Assembly: GCA_947629215.1 (NCBI GenBank)
Contig: CANRCU010000023.1
Span: 1-15,616 of the forward strand
Source: an uncultured Clostridia bacterium
Lineage (GTDB): Bacteria; Bacillota; Clostridia; Lachnospirales; CAG-274
DNA length: 15,616 nucleotides
Reading direction: 5' to 3'
Positions 14,016 through 15,616 of the stretch are shown here, one piece after another. The position numbers were made by a program, and so were the translations under genes. The notes under the pieces were generated by a model. The model had not been told where the DNA came from. It did not search any database and worked only from the letters and a program-made list of their open reading frames with translations. Numbering within the stretch: position 1 is the stretch's first letter; the number at the start of each line of letters is the position of its first letter.

Positions 14016-15467
14016 TCACCCCATTTTTTCTTTTTCCAATAATTTCAGCGTTTCATCCATACACAAAGCCCCGTAGCCCCATTCCCTGTTGGGATATGAC
14101 AGACCCCGCAAACGCCTTGCGCCCCTGCGGAGATATGCTTTCAGCCTTTGCCCGTATAAAAACGGATCGTTGCCGAGCACAATCCCCCATTGCATGAGCC
14201 GAGCGCAGGCGGCGCCTACAAACGGAGCAGAAAAACTCGTCCCCGATACGGTCGTATAACCGCCGCCGTTCTCTGCTGTCAGAATATCCACGCCCGGCGC
14301 TGCTATATCGGGTTTTATAAGCCCGTCGGCGGAATATCCGCGGCCGCTGAAAGGCGCTGCCGAATCGCTGCGCGGGTCGTAAGCCGCAACTGTTATGACA
14401 CGCTCGGCATAGGCAGGCACGGTTATTGTGGTGTCCGCAAAAGGCTGCACAAAAATATTTGCGCTAAGCCACATATTGACCGCCCCTGCCGTTGCAAGGC
14501 TGTAGGGATAGAGCGTTATGCGCCAGATACCGCCCTCGGCGTTTTCAAAAGAGATATAAGTCCCCGCATTGAGCGAATAAGGCGCAGGTCCGTCACGAAA
14601 AACGCCGATATTGCCGTGAAAATAAATATTGCCCGTCCTTTCGGAAAGCGTAAAAGTTTCATTGTTCGGCGCTGTAAGCTGCACGGAAAAAACATCGGCA
14701 AAATTACGCCATATGCCCACTCTGAAATTTTTTGACGTGACCGATATTTCAGCCGAAATGACACTCCCGTCGGATACTCCGTAAAAATGCCTTGCAAGGC
14801 TGCCGAAATTGCCTGCCGCAGCCACTATCGCCGTAGCTTCGTTCTGAGCGACACCGTTCAGATATTCTTCAAAAAGGCTGTCGCCCATATGCGAACCGTC
14901 GTTTGTGCCGTACGAGATATTTATAACGAGCGGTCTGCCGGATGACAACTCCACCAGCCGTTCTACCGCCGCCATTATCTCGGACGCCTTTGCAACATCC
15001 GCCCCCGCGCCGCTTATACCTATGCCTATTATTTCCGCTTTGGGCGCAGCCGCCGCTATTATGCCCGCCACATTTGTGCCGTGGGAGCTTTCGGATATAT
15101 TTTCTTCGCAGATACAGCTTATTTCGGTATTTTTAAACGCAGGATGCTCCACGTCTATACGGCTGTCTATCACACCCACCACAACGCCTTCTCCGTCAAG
15201 CCCCGTATCCTCGCCGCAGTAAAATTCACCGCTGCCGCCCGATATTTCGGTCTGCTGATATACGAGCGTTTTGTCCGCCTCGGCATAGACGACCGACGGG
15301 CTTTCAAGAAAAGCCCCTATATTTTCGGCATACAGCATCACAACGGCAAAACCGCCGCCAAGGTCCTCCGCCTTTATCATAAGCCCCGAGGGCATAGCCC
15401 CAAAATCTCCCCTGTATTTTACTATAACGGTCACGGGGCCTTTTTGAAATGTTCCCAAATCTATCAT
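14016..15467 (-). CDS. S8 subtilisin-like peptidase, CspA/CspB-like (upstream paralogue)
   Basis: From the ATG at 15467 this gives 483 residues with a full triad: Asp101 (GVIDSRID), His129 (SSHGT) and Ser411 (SGTSFSAP), with Asn220 (AAAGN). The pro-region (1 to about 85) contains VTVIVKYRGD. An insertion of about 125-130 residues (about 232-360) lies where CspB carries its jelly-roll domain. There is no signal peptide. The C-terminus shares a QWGIV...GN(D/N)P...KAYL pattern and a W-G-x-G close with the downstream neighbour, marking them as paralogues. The frame is open to a TTG at 15530 with no ribosome binding site. The ATG at 15467 is also weakly served, so the start is uncertain; an ATG at 15395 has AGGGGAG upstream but would cut into the pro-region. 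It probably forms a two-gene operon with the next protease. Confidence 0.88.
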   Translation of the reverse strand: MIDLGTFQKGPVTVIVKYRGDFGAMPSGLMIKAEDLGGGFAVVMLYAENIGAFLESPSVVYAEADKTLVYQQTEISGGSGEFYCGEDTGLDGEGVVVGVIDSRIDVEHPAFKNTEISCICEENISESSHGTNVAGIIAAAAPKAEIIGIGISGAGADVAKASEIMAAVERLVELSSGRPLVINISYGTNDGSHMGDSLFEEYLNGVAQNEATAIVAAAGNFGSLARHFYGVSDGSVISAEISVTSKNFRVGIWRNFADVFSVQLTAPNNETFTLSERTGNIYFHGNIGVFRDGPAPYSLNAGTYISFENAEGGIWRITLYPYSLATAGAVNMWLSANIFVQPFADTTITVPAYAERVITVAAYDPRSDSAAPFSGRGYSADGLIKPDIAAPGVDILTAENGGGYTTVSGTSFSAPFVGAACARLMQWGIVLGNDPFLYGQRLKAYLRRGARRLRGLSYPNREWGYGALCMDETLKLLEKEKMG

Positions 15468-15616
15468 AATACATACCGTTTTAACGCTTTTTTTAATAAA
15501 TATGACCGTTCGGCGAATTTGATTCTGCAAATTTTAATATTTGTTGAGGTACAATAGATAGGTAACACTAAAAATAAAAAACAAGGTCCAACCTTTTTAT
15601 GGTATAATTGAATTTA
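15468..15616. other. AT-rich region upstream of the S8 protease pair
   Basis: This 149-bp stretch up to the window edge must hold the promoter of the protease pair. I see no convincing sigma-A pair on the minus strand. A CATATTTA (15504-15497) faintly resembles sporulation -10 elements but has no good -35. On the plus strand a TATAAT (15603-15608) has no -35. A short hairpin AAGGT-CCA-ACCTT followed by T residues lies near 15583-15598. No ORF or RNA gene is evident. Confidence 0.4.

Noticed and set aside
15497..15525. Possible sporulation (sigma-G-like) promoter before the S8 proteases
   Set aside because: CATATTTA with GAATC 16 bp upstream matches the consensus only partly, and the spacing is short. 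It would suit the Csp idea, but the sequence does not support it well enough.
15465..15530. TTG start at 15530 for the upstream S8 protease
   Set aside because: No Shine-Dalgarno sequence precedes it and the extra 21 residues are basic and unlike the pro-region of the family.
15583..15608. Plus-strand hairpin plus T-run and a TATAAT at the right edge
   Set aside because: The stem is only 5 bp, no plus-strand gene ends nearby, and the TATAAT has no -35 partner. The next sequence is outside the window.

Overview
The window looks like chromosomal DNA of a Clostridia-type Firmicute (Bacillota). Purine-rich AGGAG-like ribosome binding sites precede most starts, and several gaps carry sigma-A-like -35/-10 pairs. 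The gene content is typical of the group: KtrAB potassium uptake, a FolB-FolK fusion, a YmfI-type SDR, a sporulation-style S11 carboxypeptidase and two CspA/CspB-like S8 proteases. No species can be named from the sequence alone. There are no RNA genes, CRISPR arrays, transposase genes or phage genes.

Layout. Positions 1-1035 hold the N-terminal 345 codons of coaBC on the minus strand; the gene runs off the left edge. Positions 1036-1447 hold no gene. They carry a sigma-A-like promoter for coaBC and, at 1090-1434, a hairpin-rich 345-bp element with near-perfect 15-bp terminal inverted repeats that looks like a MITE or dispersed intergenic repeat. From 8446 down to 1448 runs a compact minus-strand cluster: mfd, ktrB, ktrA, folBK and a HAD phosphatase. 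Its gaps are 25, 29 and 14 bp, followed by an 11-bp overlap, so it is probably one operon. Positions 8447-8598 are AT-rich and contain a perfect 12-bp inverted repeat directly after the dac gene. The dac gene (8599-9732, minus) is divergent from a plus-strand pair (9882-11535): a YmfI-like SDR and a membrane-anchored S41 protease without a PDZ domain. Back-to-back promoters lie between them. This pair converges with a short proB (11543-12319, minus), leaving 7 bp between stop codons. proB has its own promoter, whose -35 box touches the stop codon of the next gene, and a perfect 14-bp palindrome in its leader. Two tandem minus-strand S8 proteases (12399-15467) fill the right end, and the last 149 bp are AT-rich upstream sequence.

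Function. Most of the window is housekeeping: coenzyme A synthesis (CoaBC), transcription-coupled repair (Mfd), K+ uptake (KtrAB), folate synthesis (FolBK), peptidoglycan trimming (Dac), a possible EF-P modification step (YmfI-like) and proline synthesis (ProB). The accessory content is the pair of Csp-like proteases and the S41 protease. I did not find a clearly new multi-gene system. The items most worth checking are the 1090-1434 element, the tandem Csp-like proteases away from any visible SleC gene, and the palindrome in the proB leader.
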